Source of the DNA: an uncultured Acidiferrobacteraceae bacterium
GTDB taxonomy: Bacteria > Pseudomonadota > Gammaproteobacteria > Acidiferrobacterales > SZUA-150
Assembly (NCBI GenBank): GCA_913009895.1
Contig: CAJVXY010000025.1
Location: forward strand, 1-43,711
Length of the DNA: 43,711 bases
Direction of reading: 5' to 3'
In this document: positions 15,133-24,506 of the stretch, piece by piece
Layout of the letters: each line of letters starts with the position of its first letter
Position numbering within the stretch: the first letter of the stretch is position 1
The notes under the pieces: model-generated
Told to the model about the DNA's origin: nothing
Database searches by the model: none
Seen by the model: the letters and a program-made list of their open reading frames with translations, nothing else
Position numbers and translations under genes: made by a program

Positions 15133-18100
15133 CTAATTCGTCGTAAAGCTCCATATATCACTACTGGCTGCACCACCCCTGCCATCACTGGCAGTCACTT
15201 GCCAGTAATAAGTAGTGGCTGGGTTCAGTGGTACATCAATAAAAATGTTGTTGTCGACAACTGGAGGAACATCAGGGCCGTTGCTACTTGAACTATTACC
15301 ACAACTTGTCAGCACAACCACCAATATGCCCAGGGCAAGAATCTGTAAAACCCTGTTTTTGCGACTAGTGGATCCGCTCATTCCAATGAAGCCGAACATA
15401 AGCAAGCTAAAACCACCGAAACCCGCGAACATTATTGTACTGTAGTCATTTGCTACTACCTGAGAGCCGCAATTAACTATTAAGGCCGCATCTTCACAAT
15501 ACTTCAACTGGTAAGAGACAGTATCGCCATCGGGATCAGTGGCGGGCTGCCACTTAAATTTTACCAGGGTACTGTCTATACCCGCAGCCGTATCTGCAGG
15601 CGAGGCCAGTAACGGTTTGCCTGGTGGGTTGTTATTGGTATTAAAGCTCCAAACCACACCAATGGTCGTGCCAATGGCATTGACCGAATCAATGCGCCAA
15701 TAGTAAGTCGTGTTGACTGTCAAAACACCAGGATCATAAGTTGTGCCCGCCTGGTTTCCCTTTGACTCAGCAACCGTGGGTGGGTTCACGGTTCCAAAGT
15801 AGACATTATAATTCAGGGCGCCACCGCCATCGGCCCAGGCCAATGTTGAATTAAGCAATAAACCAGATGCGTTATTGGCTGGAACCGGGTTAATGGCCGC
15901 AGTCGGTGCGGCGGGTGGTGTTGTCGTAAACAAGCCACGACCGTGGGTAGTGGCGACCAATGTTGGTCCCATCCAGAACAATTCATCGACGGATACATTG
16001 GCCGGGCCGTCATTGCTCGGGCTCCAGTTGGCACCACTGTCTTCCGAGGCAAACACACCAACCTCGGTGCCCACGTAAAGAAAATTTGGGTTTCCGGCAT
16101 GAATAACAAGACTGCGGACTGGTACGTTGGGCAAACCCGTCGCGCCACTGCCGGTTATGTCAGTCCAGGTTGTGCCGCCATTATCAGTACGCCAGACATT
16201 GTTAGTGCTGAAACCACCGAACGTGACATACACAATGTCGTTATTAATGGGATCGACAGTAATTCGAGTCACGTACCGATTGGGCAGATTCGGCGTCGTG
16301 GTATCGAACCGGTTCCAGTTTGGCGAGGCCATGGTTCCATCAATTGTCTTATAGACATCACCATTGTTATGACCGACCCAGATGATATCTGAATTACCGG
16401 GTGCAGCAGCAATAGCTGAGATTTTACTATTCGCTGCAATAGGTGATTTGATGGCAGCCCAGTTTGGTGAGGCCTTAACACTGAGGCTGCGCCAGAGACT
16501 GATACCACCCGCTAGCATGGTATTGGCATTATTGGGGTCAAGTATAAAAGGAGCAATAAAGTTTGCCGTACTGCCCGAGCCTGCATCTGACAACCCGCCA
16601 TCAATATAAGCCGAGCTTGATGTCCCACCAGTGGTATTGCGGTGGATTTGCAAATAAACATATTCACCGTAAAAATAATTTTGGTCTATAGGGTCATAGG
16701 CAGACCAACCACCATCTCCGCCAAACGGTGTCATCCAGGCTTCCGGGTCACCAGTGTAATAAAGTGTGCCATTGTCCTGGGTGCCGCCGACAATTCGGCC
16801 ACTGCCAGCATGACCGGCCGCACCGTAAAACTGGGTAATGGCCAAATTATTATTGAGCTCTGTCCAGCCCGTCACTGGACCGACTGTGTAAACATCATTT
16901 GTTTTATAGATGCCACCATCGTTGGTAAAAAAAACAGTCCTGTTGGTTATACCATCAAAATCCGGATGGGCAACGATATTATGGTGATCCGCATGGGCGG
17001 AGTTTGGCGCACTGAACCATTGACTTATTTTTGTCAAATTGGTGCCGCTATCGGTGCTGCGCCATAAATCGATGCCGCCAACAATAATTCTTGTTTCATC
17101 GGTGGGATCAACCCAAATAATATTATCATACCAGCCTTGTCCACCAAGAAAGGCGCCTGCTGAGTTTGTATTAACATAATTCTGGCCGCCATCAATACTT
17201 TTCCATATTTGACTGACTGTGGGCAGTCCGCCGCCAACTCGCCATACAGATGCATAAACAATGGCCGGGTTGCTCGGTGCATAAGCGACTTCAATCCTTT
17301 GACTGTTGCTGCCTGTAATCGGAATGCCCGTGGATTGTGTCCAGCCAGCACCCCCATTTGTTGAATAATAGGCTTTGCCGTTGCGGCCACTGGCAATAGC
17401 CAGCATATTATCGACTGGATCAAAATCGATATCCAGGAAGTCATTTAATGTATTTGTTTCTGCCCAGGTTGACCCACCATTGGTAGAACGCCAGATACCC
17501 GTACGTGTTGCAGCCAGGATTGTTCCCGAGTCCGGAGAAATGGCCAGTCGATTAACAAGATAAAAATTTGCATTGGCTGTATTAGCCAGCTGGCTCCAGT
17601 TAGTGCCACCATCTACGGTTTTAAATATACCGGCACCACGAATGCCATCTGAATTATAAAAACCTTCACCGGTACCCGCATAAATAATATCTGGATCGGC
17701 CGGGTCAATAATCAAGGTAGATACAGCCAAATTAGCCATGAAATCATTCATGGGACTCCAGCTGGTACCGCCATTGGTGGTTTTCCAGATACCGCCACCG
17801 ACACTGCCGATCCACATGGTATTGGGGCTGGCAGGGTGTATCACCAGGGCCCGAACCCGGCCGCCAATATTGCCGGGACCGATAGCAGTCCAGCTTGTTT
17901 TATCAATGCCGGCAACAAAGGGTTTGATTGTATTAGTTTGTGCCTGGAAGCTGCGCATGGCCTTAACCTGTGTGGCGGCCTTGCTTAAACCATCAGTGGG
18001 TATGAACTTGTTTTCATCCTGTAATTGCAATCTCCGAAAGGCGATGGCTTCACCAGGGTGATCCGGTCTGGGGTTGTTTGCCTTAACAATTGCCTTTGCC

Positions 18101-18327
18101 AGTTTTTTGTCCGGGAAGGAACAGACCTCGTCATTAATTAATCCGCGATTTGCCCGCAGTTTATGCAAGGTAACAAGGGAGATATTCCGACTTGCAGCTA
18201 AATCCTGATCGGACAAGCCTGGACTACAACTAATACCAGTAAAATTAACCTGGTTGGTATTTAACGCAATAGCGAGACCAATGCCAGTTAGCAAAAAGAA
18301 TGAAAGTATTTTAACGTTTATTTTCAT
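15133..18327 (-). CDS. Giant secreted Asp-box (BNR/sortilin-like) propeller protein with Fn3-like C-terminus and internal membrane hairpin
   Basis: 1064 residues from the ATG at 18325-18327 (a GTG at 18334-18336 is an alternative start; neither has a good ribosome-binding site). A signal peptide covers about 1-25. Residues about 145-780 hold many Asp-box units (S-x-D-G-G-x-x-W, for example K-T-T-N-G-G-T-S-W and K-T-V-D-G-G-T-N-W), the hallmark of sialidase/VPS10-type propellers; no sialidase catalytic Arg triad was seen. Two Fn3-like domains follow (about 785-880 and 885-1064). The second is split by about 65 residues (962-1009 and a linker) containing a Gly-rich TM segment, a basic turn S-R-K-N-R, a second TM and a lipobox-like L-T-S-C1009, then Ser-rich linker. 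Probably exported and surface-linked. Function unknown. Confidence 0.8.
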   Translation of the reverse strand: MKINVKILSFFLLTGIGLAIALNTNQVNFTGISCSPGLSDQDLAASRNISLVTLHKLRANRGLINDEVCSFPDKKLAKAIVKANNPRPDHPGEAIAFRRLQLQDENKFIPTDGLSKAATQVKAMRSFQAQTNTIKPFVAGIDKTSWTAIGPGNIGGRVRALVIHPASPNTMWIGSVGGGIWKTTNGGTSWSPMNDFMANLAVSTLIIDPADPDIIYAGTGEGFYNSDGIRGAGIFKTVDGGTNWSQLANTANANFYLVNRLAISPDSGTILAATRTGIWRSTNGGSTWAETNTLNDFLDIDFDPVDNMLAIASGRNGKAYYSTNGGAGWTQSTGIPITGSNSQRIEVAYAPSNPAIVYASVWRVGGGLPTVSQIWKSIDGGQNYVNTNSAGAFLGGQGWYDNIIWVDPTDETRIIVGGIDLWRSTDSGTNLTKISQWFSAPNSAHADHHNIVAHPDFDGITNRTVFFTNDGGIYKTNDVYTVGPVTGWTELNNNLAITQFYGAAGHAGSGRIVGGTQDNGTLYYTGDPEAWMTPFGGDGGWSAYDPIDQNYFYGEYVYLQIHRNTTGGTSSSAYIDGGLSDAGSGSTANFIAPFILDPNNANTMLAGGISLWRSLSVKASPNWAAIKSPIAANSKISAIAAAPGNSDIIWVGHNNGDVYKTIDGTMASPNWNRFDTTTPNLPNRYVTRITVDPINNDIVYVTFGGFSTNNVWRTDNGGTTWTDITGSGATGLPNVPVRSLVIHAGNPNFLYVGTEVGVFASEDSGANWSPSNDGPANVSVDELFWMGPTLVATTHGRGLFTTTPPAAPTAAINPVPANNASGLLLNSTLAWADGGGALNYNVYFGTVNPPTVAESKGNQAGTTYDPGVLTVNTTYYWRIDSVNAIGTTIGVVWSFNTNNNPPGKPLLASPADTAAGIDSTLVKFKWQPATDPDGDTVSYQLKYCEDAALIVNCGSQVVANDYSTIMFAGFGGFSLLMFGFIGMSGSTSRKNRVLQILALGILVVVLTSCGNSSSSNGPDVPPVVDNNIFIDVPLNPATTYYWQVTASDGRGGAASSDIWSFTTN

Positions 18328-18428
18328 ATGGATCACACTATTATTTTAAAGTCGTATCGTCCAAGTATAGCTTATAGGGTAGAGGTTAGCCTAAATACTT
18401 TTACACGAAATTAATAATATGCCGAAGC

Positions 18429-18457
18429 AAAAAAAACCCGCTAATGCGGGTTTTTTT
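18429..18457. terminator. Bidirectional rho-independent terminator after the dynamin-like gene
   Basis: CCCGC (18437-18441) pairs with GCGGG (18446-18450) around TAAT, with eight A before and seven T after. On the minus strand the T-run lies 3' of the 18488-20449 gene, which it would terminate. Confidence 0.85.
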
Positions 18458-18487
18458 AGAACTTAAAATATTATTTGTTTGGAATAA

Positions 18488-20449
18488 CTACGCACGTTTT
18501 TTTGCTGAACTCTCTGTTTTTGTATCCAGTGATAAAACAATTTGCCTGACACGCTTCTCAAGCCCGGTTTCCTGTTCGCGAATACCGTCCCGGATATGCT
18601 CCAGCTCTTTCAGGCGGTCTTCCAGGGTATCACTGGCCTGGTGTATTCGTTTGATGCTTTCCAGCCGGCGGCGAAGCTGGATCTGGTGTTCGCGAACCTG
18701 GGCTTCCATGGGCGACATAATGGTTTTTAGCCAATTATCAGCATCTTTATTTGCTGCTTTGAAAATAGCCCGTACCTTGGCAACTGAGGACTCAAAAAAT
18801 TTGTCGGTCAGGGATTTTTGTTCAGTCATGAACAGAGACAAACTTTTTACGAACTGAATATGTTTTTCCTGGAGCCGTTTAATTTCCCGTAAATAACGCA
18901 TGACAGAAAAAGCACCTGGTTTGATATTGGTCAGGCCATGTTCTTCCTGAAATTTTTTGTACACACCTTCCATTAAATCCTTGATCTCCTGGGATTGTTT
19001 GGACACTTCATTCATGGTCCGGGTCGTGTGATCAAAGAAATTTTGCATGGATGCCTTAAGCCCACCAGTCGTCATGCTGGTACGCATGTCTTTTTTAGTG
19101 GCAGCGATAACCTTATCGAGATTTTTTACATTCAGGAGGCCGTAAAGGACATTAGTTTGTTGTGAAAAAATACTGCGAGTCGCCTGGAAACGTTGCATAC
19201 TTTTCTCAAAAACTTCTTTATCTCTCTTGACCTTGTTCATCATGTGCTCAATGACATCAAGATTTTTACCATTGAGTCCGCTAAGTTCATCGATGTGTTC
19301 GTAGACACCTTTGACCCGCTGGCCAATCAATGCGCGAATTGATTTAATGGTGCTGGTGACGTTACCTTCAATGTTCTCTTTTACGATCTCACGTTTTCCA
19401 GGTATCAACTCATGGCCTAACGCATCTTCAAGTTCCAGCAAGCGACTTCTTTTGAGTATCTTCTTGTCTTTTTTAACCTTGCCCAACAAACCTTTCTGGG
19501 CCGAGACGGGATAAACATTTGCTTCCGGCATGTTTAAAGTTTTCGCAGTCTGGCTGATCTGGCGAGTGATTTCACGCTCAACTTCACCCTTGTTTTTTAA
19601 TTCATCCCAGAGGCCATCGATTTTATTTAAAACGACCAGTCTGCCTTTATGGGTTTTACCACCACTGCCAATATGATCATGCCAGACATCGATATCAGAT
19701 TTGGTGACACCGGCATCGGCCGCAAGAATAAATAATACCGCGTGGGCACTGGGCAAAAGATTGAGGGTAAGTTCTGGTTCTGAACCCAGCGCATTCAGCC
19801 CTGGTGTATCAAGTACAACCAGACCTTTTTCCAGCAATGGGTGTGGATAATTGATAACGGCATGGCGCCAGCGGGGTATTTCTACCAGGCCGTCTTCATT
19901 TTTTTGCAAGCCAAGCTCATTTTCATTTTCTACAATATGGAAACCCAGTTCGCGCGCCTCTTCAGTAGAGACTGTCTTGACCTCAATAATATGTTGTAGT
20001 GCCTTGATCATGCTTTTGGGGTTTTTGGTATCGAGGGAGATTTCATCCCATTCTTCCGTAAATGACCGGTACTCAGTGATAGTGGTACCATTTTTCCGGG
20101 TGTCGATTGGCAAGAGTCGCAGACTTGGATTGCTGCCCTGGTCATAGAGTAATTCAGTCGGGCACATGGTGGTGCGACCGGCACTGGAAGGCAGGATGCG
20201 GGTGCCATAATCGGCAAAAAAGATGGCATTGATGAGTTCAGATTTGCCGCGGGAGAACTCCGCTACAAATGCGACATAAAGCTTGTCGTCACGCAGGGTG
20301 AGCAAGACCTGGTCCAGCTGCTGGTCGATGCGGGCATCGCCAATATCTTCATCTTTCAGCCACAGGCGAAAATCTTCGACTGCGTCGAATAATTGCTGGC
20401 GCCAGCTGCTGTAGACCTGAAAATGTTGTTCAATACTCTGCTGTTTCAT
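18488..20449 (-). CDS. Dynamin-like GTPase
   Basis: 653 residues. The GTPase motifs are complete: G1 A-E-F-S-R-G-K-S at 63-70, switch Thr in G-R-T-T-M-C-P-T at 91-98, G3 D-T-P-G at 214-217, and G4 N-K-I-D at 275-278. The region 80-200 includes the insertion typical of bacterial dynamin-like proteins. The C-terminal half (about 350-653) is predicted to be long helices and coiled coil, including an R-E-H-Q-I-Q-L-R-R-R-L-E-S-I stretch. No clear membrane-spanning paddle is seen. Family members bind or remodel membranes; this one is best described as a dynamin-family GTPase of unknown cellular target. It is a single gene with its own terminator; upstream, TATAAT is present about 30 bases before the ATG. 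Confidence 0.9.
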   Translation of the reverse strand: MKQQSIEQHFQVYSSWRQQLFDAVEDFRLWLKDEDIGDARIDQQLDQVLLTLRDDKLYVAFVAEFSRGKSELINAIFFADYGTRILPSSAGRTTMCPTELLYDQGSNPSLRLLPIDTRKNGTTITEYRSFTEEWDEISLDTKNPKSMIKALQHIIEVKTVSTEEARELGFHIVENENELGLQKNEDGLVEIPRWRHAVINYPHPLLEKGLVVLDTPGLNALGSEPELTLNLLPSAHAVLFILAADAGVTKSDIDVWHDHIGSGGKTHKGRLVVLNKIDGLWDELKNKGEVEREITRQISQTAKTLNMPEANVYPVSAQKGLLGKVKKDKKILKRSRLLELEDALGHELIPGKREIVKENIEGNVTSTIKSIRALIGQRVKGVYEHIDELSGLNGKNLDVIEHMMNKVKRDKEVFEKSMQRFQATRSIFSQQTNVLYGLLNVKNLDKVIAATKKDMRTSMTTGGLKASMQNFFDHTTRTMNEVSKQSQEIKDLMEGVYKKFQEEHGLTNIKPGAFSVMRYLREIKRLQEKHIQFVKSLSLFMTEQKSLTDKFFESSVAKVRAIFKAANKDADNWLKTIMSPMEAQVREHQIQLRRRLESIKRIHQASDTLEDRLKELEHIRDGIREQETGLEKRVRQIVLSLDTKTESSAKKRA

Positions 20450-20672
20450 GGGTACTTTTCCACAATATAATAATTATAGAAGTCTTTTACAGAACTTTTA
20501 CACTTAAATATACGAAGGGATAGGATAAGCGGTTGATATTAACTGATAATTGGCCATATAACCGGTTTTTACGGGCCGTCGAACCCGTCCGCTTTTGCCT
20601 GGCTTCCATGTTAAAAATTCAATAGTTTCAAGTAATTATTGAAAATTCATGATTCAATGGGTTCAGTCTAGT

Positions 20673-21488
20673 CTAACGCTGGCATTTGGTACAGAAATAA
20701 CAGCGACGACTACCCAGTATTTTTGCCTTAATCGGTTGCCCACAAGACGTGCAGGCCTCAAGTTCGCGGCCGTAGACCCGCAGGGATTGTTTAAAATAGC
20801 CCGGATTGCCGGCTGGGGACTGGAAATCCTTGAGGGTGGTCCCGCCTGCCTTTATGGCGGCGGCCAGTACTTGCTGGACGGCTACCAGCAGTCGTTGACA
20901 GGCAGGTTTACTCAGGGAACCCGCTTGCCTGGTCGGGCGAATACCTGCCAGGAACAGGGCCTCGTTGGCGTATATGTTGCCAATGCCGGCGATCAAGCTG
21001 CCATCGAGCAAGGTATCGCGGATGTTACGCTTACGTTTGCGAGTCACAATATAGAGATGATCGGCAGCCAAATCTTTGTCCAGGGGCTCGGGACCCAGAT
21101 TTTGTAATAATTTGTGCGATTCTGGCGCGTTACCACCCCATAACACGGCACCAAATCGTCGTGGGTCACGCAGGCGCAAGCATTGATTGTTTGTCAGTAC
21201 CATTTCAAAATGATCGTGTTTCTGGCGTGGTCTCGATGACTTTACGATGTGCAGGCTGCCCGACATGCCAAGATGAATAATCAGGCAACCCCCGTCAGTT
21301 TCTATAATCAGGTATTTGGCCCGTCTTCGGCAATGTTGTATTTTTGCGCCGGTTAGTTTTTTCTTGATGGTAGACGGGATGGGCCAGCGCAATTGTTTTT
21401 GATAAATATTAATAGCCTTGATTGTTTTGCCCTCAAGCAAGGGCGTCAAACCTCTAAGGGTAGTTTCGACTTCAGGTAACTCAGGCAT
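20673..21488 (-). CDS. mutM: Formamidopyrimidine-DNA glycosylase MutM
   Basis: Removes 8-oxoguanine and formamidopyrimidines from DNA and nicks at the lesion (AP lyase). The product is 271 residues, normal. The N-terminus M-P-E-L-P-E-V-E-T-T gives catalytic Pro2 and Glu3 (Pro2 is the mature N-terminus). Lys in R-R-A-K-Y-L-I at about 58, the helix-two-turn-helix G-I-G-N-I-Y-A-N-E-A-L-F at about 168-179, and a C-terminal zinc finger (C-T-S-C, then C-Y-F-C-T-K-C) are all seen. The final finger has an extra Cys (R-R-C-Y-F-C), where many have Thr or Ser. The ATG overlaps the stop of the DUF4340 gene by one base (TAATG), so it is translationally coupled to the Gld-like ABC operon. Confidence 0.97.
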   Translation of the reverse strand: MPELPEVETTLRGLTPLLEGKTIKAINIYQKQLRWPIPSTIKKKLTGAKIQHCRRRAKYLIIETDGGCLIIHLGMSGSLHIVKSSRPRQKHDHFEMVLTNNQCLRLRDPRRFGAVLWGGNAPESHKLLQNLGPEPLDKDLAADHLYIVTRKRKRNIRDTLLDGSLIAGIGNIYANEALFLAGIRPTRQAGSLSKPACQRLLVAVQQVLAAAIKAGGTTLKDFQSPAGNPGYFKQSLRVYGRELEACTSCGQPIKAKILGSRRCYFCTKCQR

Positions 21489-22399
21489 TATTTATTACCA
21501 GCCCGTTCCTCTGCCAATTGCCATGGTTGCAATAAACGTTTACCGGCTTCCTGGGGGAAACGGTATTCAAGGTCTTCATCTTTTCGGTATAACACAAATT
21601 CAGGTTCGTAAGCCAAAATACCAAGCGTGATATTTTTAGCCGATTTTCCTGCTGCGTTTTTGCCTTTTATTTTCAATCTAATTTTACCGACAGCCTGGCG
21701 GCCGGAATAAGGCAGTACTGTTAATGCCCGTGCGTTTTCCCATTCAGCAATGAAGTCGTTCAATTTATCAGCCGGGATGCTTTTGTTTTTTTTAACATCA
21801 ATTTTTTTTGAACTGACTTTCCATTGGCCTTCTTTTTCAGAAATTTTTGCATCTGGCAATAATATTTCTGATAATCTCATTCCTTCGTTTAAAAGGCGAT
21901 TGTTAATAAAATCATTCTCACTGTTCTCGAGGATGCGCAGTGCCTGTACGGGCAAGACTGAAATGGTGTTTTCGGATAACACGTAGCGCGAATTTTTCAA
22001 CGGGTGTAACCGGCCAACGATAATAGTATATTCGCCAAGTGTTAAGACAGTAGCTGGATTACTTAAGCCAAATTTTTCCAGTTCTTGTGCTGTTGCAGTG
22101 AAACTCGATTCTACCGGTGTTGTGGTTATGTGTAATACAGCATTAACATTGAATTTGTTGGCTCTTGCCGAAAAGGGTTTGATAAGTCGCCAGGCTTGAC
22201 CTGTTTTTTTGAATGATAAATCTGTCAGGTTTTTTCGCCGGATCTCTATGGTATTTATTTTATTTATATCTTCTGCGGTCAAGCTGGTTAGCGGTTTTTC
22301 CTCACTTACTTTGTCCTTGCCGGGTTTATAAAGTGCGACAGATATAAGCAAGGCAACGATTAATATCAAGCCAAGATTTATTAGCCAGCGATTTTTCAT
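21488..22399 (-). CDS. DUF4340 membrane-anchored protein of a Gld-like ABC system
   Basis: 303 residues. One N-terminal TM (about 5-24, L-I-N-L-G-L-I-L-I-V-A-L-L-I-S-V-A-L) anchors the protein; the rest faces the periplasm. Two repeated units with I-N-K-I-N-T-I-E-I-R-R-K-N and K-I-R-L-K-I-K-G fit DUF4340, which occurs next to GldG-like ABC systems and has no established biochemical function. It starts 36 bases after the GldG-like gene ends and its stop overlaps the mutM start. The link to the ABC genes is by order and spacing. Confidence 0.85.
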   Translation of the reverse strand: MKNRWLINLGLILIVALLISVALYKPGKDKVSEEKPLTSLTAEDINKINTIEIRRKNLTDLSFKKTGQAWRLIKPFSARANKFNVNAVLHITTTPVESSFTATAQELEKFGLSNPATVLTLGEYTIIVGRLHPLKNSRYVLSENTISVLPVQALRILENSENDFINNRLLNEGMRLSEILLPDAKISEKEGQWKVSSKKIDVKKNKSIPADKLNDFIAEWENARALTVLPYSGRQAVGKIRLKIKGKNAAGKSAKNITLGILAYEPEFVLYRKDEDLEYRFPQEAGKRLLQPWQLAEERAGNK

Positions 22400-22435
22400 G
22401 CTAGTACTTTATCACCTTGATAGAGTACTGGTTTA

Positions 22436-23779
22436 TCATTGTTTGCGGCGACGCCACCAGACAACAATCCCGCCAACAATCAGGCCAAGCGGTAAAAAAA
22501 TCATGAAAACTCCGGCAATAATTACTTGCTCAATACCAGACAAGCTTAAGTTCGCATCAACGACCGTGCGCACAGGAATGCTCACATAGTCGTCATCACG
22601 GCTAATCCAGTTAATAATGCTAACACCCAAATCAAGATTACCGCCGTTAAGCAGGTAAGTGTTAGAGAGAAAATCACCATCACCAATAACAACAATGCGT
22701 TGCTCGGGTTTGTCATCTTTTTTTCGGGTCATGGCAAGACCTGTGGTTATCGGACCACGAATATCCTTGCCCTTGTTAAATTTCGACTTTTTATTGATCG
22801 GGTCCGTTTCGAGCCAGGCCGTCTCGCGCGTGTCCAGAATTGGCGAGACTTGCCAGCCATTGGTCTTGGTATAGTCCAGTCCCGTTATGCTCGGAAATAA
22901 TGTTTGATAGTTCAGATTTTCTGTGATGACATGTTTGGGAAAATTTGCCACTACTACTGTAGTTGCACTACCGGTAATGATTTGTGAGACTGGATCAATC
23001 ACAACGCCTTTCTGGAATTCAATTCCCAGTTGTTCACTCAGTGGCTCGAGGCCGAGGAGTTTTCCCGGGTCACCCAACCACAGCAGGTTGCCACCTTGAT
23101 CAATAAACGTGCTTATCGCCTTGATCTCGCCAGGCAAGTAGTGGGATTGCGGTGCCGATATAATGAGTGCAGTGGTATTGTTCGGGATTAACGGGTTTTC
23201 TCCCAACTGCAAAGTACGTGTTTTGAACCCCTTTTTGCTTAACTGTTCCGCCCATTTGGATAAATCATAATTGGCTTGTCGGACTGGACTGCGTTCACCA
23301 TGGCCGGCAATAAACAACAACCAACGCTCACCACGATGGCCAAGCCGGGTCAGGGCGTTGGTCATTTCCTCCTCGGTAAGTTTGTCCAGTGTTTCTTTCG
23401 AATTTTCATAACTAATAACCACTTCGCCATCAAACTGGATACCGGCATCCCGGGTTCGCTGTGGGTCTGTATTGGGATCTACAAACTCAAGACTGATGTC
23501 AGTTTTGTGGTGACTGAAACCGGCAATAAATTTTTTAATAACTTCCCGTTGACCACCGGTATTACTGGCGTATGCGGTAATGGTCAATGGCTGGTCCAGC
23601 TTGCTCAGCAGGACGATACTGGCTTCTGATAACGAATTACGACCACTGCGGGTTAAATCCCAATGGGTTTGGTAGATTTGTGTCAGCCACATTAACAAGC
23701 CCGTGATGACAATGGCCAGCAATGTAAATACGGCCGTTGCGACACGAAGCTGGATGCGTGATTGAGATGTAATCCGCAT
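22436..23779 (-). CDS. GldG-like auxiliary protein of an ABC exporter (ABC_transp_aux)
   Basis: 447 residues from ATG 23777-23779, preceded by GGGGG at five bases; a longer frame starting at 23818 would overlap the permease. An N-terminal TM (about 15-38) and a C-terminal TM (about 412-437) flank a large periplasmic region with I-A-G-H-G-E-R-S-P (about 160-168) and G-G-N-L-L-W-L-G-D-P-G, both typical of GldG-family proteins. In gliding Bacteroidetes GldA/F/G form an ABC machine; homologues in other bacteria have unknown roles. The stop of the permease lies two bases before this ATG, so the genes are one operon. Confidence 0.9.
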   Translation of the reverse strand: MRITSQSRIQLRVATAVFTLLAIVITGLLMWLTQIYQTHWDLTRSGRNSLSEASIVLLSKLDQPLTITAYASNTGGQREVIKKFIAGFSHHKTDISLEFVDPNTDPQRTRDAGIQFDGEVVISYENSKETLDKLTEEEMTNALTRLGHRGERWLLFIAGHGERSPVRQANYDLSKWAEQLSKKGFKTRTLQLGENPLIPNNTTALIISAPQSHYLPGEIKAISTFIDQGGNLLWLGDPGKLLGLEPLSEQLGIEFQKGVVIDPVSQIITGSATTVVVANFPKHVITENLNYQTLFPSITGLDYTKTNGWQVSPILDTRETAWLETDPINKKSKFNKGKDIRGPITTGLAMTRKKDDKPEQRIVVIGDGDFLSNTYLLNGGNLDLGVSIINWISRDDDYVSIPVRTVVDANLSLSGIEQVIIAGVFMIFLPLGLIVGGIVVWWRRRKQ

Positions 23780-23780
23780 A

Positions 23781-24506
23781 TTAACCCCCGAGCCGATCGC
23801 CTTCCAGACGGCGCACACTCAGCACGAGAAACAGGATAATAACCAAAAAATAATAGGCAACGTCAGCGGTGTTAAAAACCCCTTCCAGGAAAGACAGGTA
23901 ATGGCTGACGATTGAGAGATAGACCAGTACACCATTGTCTGCCAGCTCTGACCCCAGTTGCAGAATCCATAAAAAGAAGAGTGCGCCAAAAGTGCTGATC
24001 GCAGCCAGTGTTGGTGACTGGGTCAGGGTCGACATGAATAAACCAATAGCGGCAAAACTGGCCAGTAACAGGATTAACCCGAAAGCCGACATGAACATTA
24101 AACCAAAATCAAGGGTGCCGCCCAGCAATAAAGACATAGGCATTAAAGTTAACATGGCAATCATAATTAACAAGTAAGTCACAATACCAAAAAATTTGCC
24201 CAGCACGATTTCTGTCATGGTTAGTGGTGCACTGAGTAACAGGCTCAAGGTTTTGTTACGGCGTTCTTCACTGATCAGCCGCATGGTTAGTAGTGGAATC
24301 ACGAATAACAGCAGTATCGCGACCCAGCCAAATAGAGGGGAGACCACAGCAGCAGTTAAACCCGCTGGATGGGGTTGGCGCATAAATGAATCAACGTCTG
24401 GATAAAAGGTAATGCCAAATATCAACTGTACTACGCCCAGGATCACCCAGGCCAGGGGTGACAGAAACATATTGCGCAGTTCCCTGCTTGCGATTATATA
24501 AATCAA
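23781..24506 (-). CDS. ABC transporter permease (ABC-2, GldF-like)
   Basis: 241 residues, six hydrophobic segments at about 18-37, 53-75, 100-125, 132-155, 163-185 and 215-232. The motif M-R-L-I-S-E-E-R-R-N-K-T-L-S-L-L-L-S-A-P is the characteristic coupling-helix region of ABC-2 permeases. It forms the membrane channel with the ATPase upstream; its ATG overlaps the ATPase stop by four bases (ATGA), showing tight coupling. Substrate unknown. Confidence 0.92.
   Translation of the reverse strand: MIYIIASRELRNMFLSPLAWVILGVVQLIFGITFYPDVDSFMRQPHPAGLTAAVVSPLFGWVAILLLFVIPLLTMRLISEERRNKTLSLLLSAPLTMTEIVLGKFFGIVTYLLIMIAMLTLMPMSLLLGGTLDFGLMFMSAFGLILLLASFAAIGLFMSTLTQSPTLAAISTFGALFFLWILQLGSELADNGVLVYLSIVSHYLSFLEGVFNTADVAYYFLVIILFLVLSVRRLEGDRLGG

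Noticed and set aside
20570-20595. ACGGG/CCCGT hairpin between mutM and the dynamin gene
   Set aside because: No T-run at its 3' side on either strand, so not a terminator.
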